This document shows positions 63,082-64,000 of a stretch of DNA of 64,000 nucleotides, piece by piece. Each line of letters starts with the position of its first letter. Positions within the stretch are counted from its first letter, which is position 1. Origin of the DNA: Bacteroides caccae (GTDB taxonomy: Bacteria; Bacteroidota; Bacteroidia; Bacteroidales; Bacteroidaceae); contig NZ_CP022412.2 in assembly GCF_002222615.2 (NCBI RefSeq), forward strand, positions 558,001 through 622,000, written 5' to 3'. The notes beneath the pieces are model-generated. The model saw only the letters and a program-made list of their open reading frames with translations, ran no database searches and was not told where the DNA came from. The position numbers and the translations under genes were made by a program.

Positions 63082-64000
63082 ATGAGCGATAAAGTATATA
63101 CCGTACAAGATTATAAATCAGGCCAGCCCCGCTGGTGTCCGGGATGCGGTGACCACGCTTTCCTGAATTCACTGCATAAGGCTATGGCCGAACTGGGAAC
63201 AGCTCCGCATGATATTGCCGTAATTTCGGGTATCGGTTGTTCTTCCCGTCTGCCTTACTATGTAAATACGTATGGCTTCCACACTATACACGGACGTGCA
63301 GCCGCTATTGCAACAGGAGCCAAAGTAGCTAATCCCAATTTGACTATCTGGCAGATTTCCGGTGACGGTGATGGCCTGGCAATCGGTGGTAACCACTTCA
63401 TCCACGCTGTCCGCCGTAACATTGACTTGAATATGATTCTGCTGAACAACCGCATTTACGGTTTGACCAAGGGACAATATTCACCGACTTCCGAACGTGG
63501 ATTTGTCAGTAAATCATCTCCTTACGGAACAGTAGAAGACCCATTCCATCCGGCAGAACTTGCTTTCGGTGCACGTGGACGTTTCTTTGCACGCTGTATC
63601 GCTGTAGACGGTGCCGCTTCCGTAGAAGTATTGAAAGCAGCAGCCGCTCATAAAGGTGCTTCGGTTGTCGAAGTTCTGCAAAACTGTGTTATTTTCAACG
63701 ACGGAACTCATGCCAGCGTTGCAACCAAAGAAGGACGTGCCAAGAACGCGATCTATCTGGAACATGGTAAACCGATGTTGTTCGGTGAAAACAAAGAATT
63801 CGGATTAATGCAGGAAGGTTTCGGACTGAAAGTAGTGAAACTCGGTGAAAACGGTATCACAGAAAAAGATATTCTTATCCACGATGCACACTGCCAGGAC
63901 AATACACTTCAACTGAAACTGGCCTTGATGGAAGGTCCCGACTTCCCGATTGCACTCGGTGTAATCCGCGATGTAGATGCTCCGACCTACAATGATGCAG
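63082..64000 (+). CDS. korB: 2-oxoacid:ferredoxin oxidoreductase, beta subunit (3' partial)
   Basis: The frame is open from ATG 63082 to the window end, giving 306 residues of an expected 330-340. The subunit binds thiamine diphosphate and an iron-sulfur cluster. Visible motifs are CPGCGDH (C19, C22), C53 in GIGCSS, and the thiamine diphosphate motif GDGDGLAIGGNH...NN (about 94-123). GGAGGAA, a rare good Shine-Dalgarno for this genome, sits 8-14 bases before the start, at the end of korA, and suggests coupled translation. Its tail lies outside the window. 2-Oxoglutarate is the favoured substrate; pyruvate or another 2-oxoacid cannot be ruled out. Confidence 0.95.
   Translation, partial: MSDKVYTVQDYKSGQPRWCPGCGDHAFLNSLHKAMAELGTAPHDIAVISGIGCSSRLPYYVNTYGFHTIHGRAAAIATGAKVANPNLTIWQISGDGDGLAIGGNHFIHAVRRNIDLNMILLNNRIYGLTKGQYSPTSERGFVSKSSPYGTVEDPFHPAELAFGARGRFFARCIAVDGAASVEVLKAAAAHKGASVVEVLQNCVIFNDGTHASVATKEGRAKNAIYLEHGKPMLFGENKEFGLMQEGFGLKVVKLGENGITEKDILIHDAHCQDNTLQLKLALMEGPDFPIALGVIRDVDAPTYNDA

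Noticed and set aside
1-64000. CRISPR array, insertion sequence, prophage or invertible promoter
   Set aside because: No regularly spaced repeats, transposase, integrase, phage gene or flanking inverted-repeat pair with a recombinase was seen.

Overview
The window looks like a stretch of chromosome from a gut Bacteroides species. The basis is three SusC/SusD pairs, two one-protein hybrid two-component regulators, a fused SecD-SecF, weak or absent Shine-Dalgarno sequences, and repeated matches to the Bacteroides promoter pattern TTTG-N19-21-TAnnTTTG. The species cannot be fixed from sequence reading alone. No insertion sequence, prophage, plasmid or CRISPR sign was seen. Gene order is housekeeping blocks alternating with carbohydrate-use loci.

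Layout. 1-2633: end of a sugar-type permease gene followed by a GH97 glycosidase of the retaining (alpha-galactosidase) type. 2710-6849 (minus): a secreted nuclease/phosphatase fusion, then ahpF and ahpC. 7703-20978 (plus): polysaccharide utilization locus A, with SusC, SusD, a surface lipoprotein, a hybrid two-component system (HTCS), a GH31 enzyme and a DUF4874/DUF4832 protein. 21112-26530: a Nudix hydrolase, then a periplasmic TPR protein paired with an outer-membrane barrel that has no visible plug. 26675-27226 (minus): an HU-like protein with a C-terminal winged-helix-like part. 27662-41351 (plus): locus B, with two tandem SusC/SusD pairs, two BACON lipoproteins and a GH16 glucanase, facing its HTCS (41472-45413, minus). 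45769-64000: topA, a LruC-domain lipoprotein, argS and hup (minus), two rhomboid proteases with a membrane EEP protein, an M3 peptidase, secDF, tRNA-Arg(CCT) (minus), and a 2-oxoacid:ferredoxin oxidoreductase pair cut by the window end.

How the genes work together. In each locus, surface lipoproteins and SusC/SusD complexes should capture and import an oligosaccharide, glycosidases cut it, and the HTCS senses a product and switches the operon on. Locus A carries a GH31 enzyme resembling MYORG-type alpha-galactosidases, so an alpha-linked (possibly galactose-containing) glycan is the best guess. Locus B has only an endo-acting GH16, which fits a beta-1,3 or mixed beta-glucan whose oligosaccharides would be finished by enzymes encoded elsewhere. 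ahpCF handles peroxide stress; korAB belongs to anaerobic central carbon metabolism.

Most interesting for follow-up: the DUF4874/DUF4832 protein as a possible unrecognised glycosidase, a surface lipoprotein whose PKD-like fold seems split by an inserted domain, the TPR/plugless-barrel pair, a 32-bp near-perfect palindrome in front of the HU-like gene, two perfect dyads in the ahpC promoter, and a recurring arrangement in which the promoter of one gene overlaps the terminator of the previous one.
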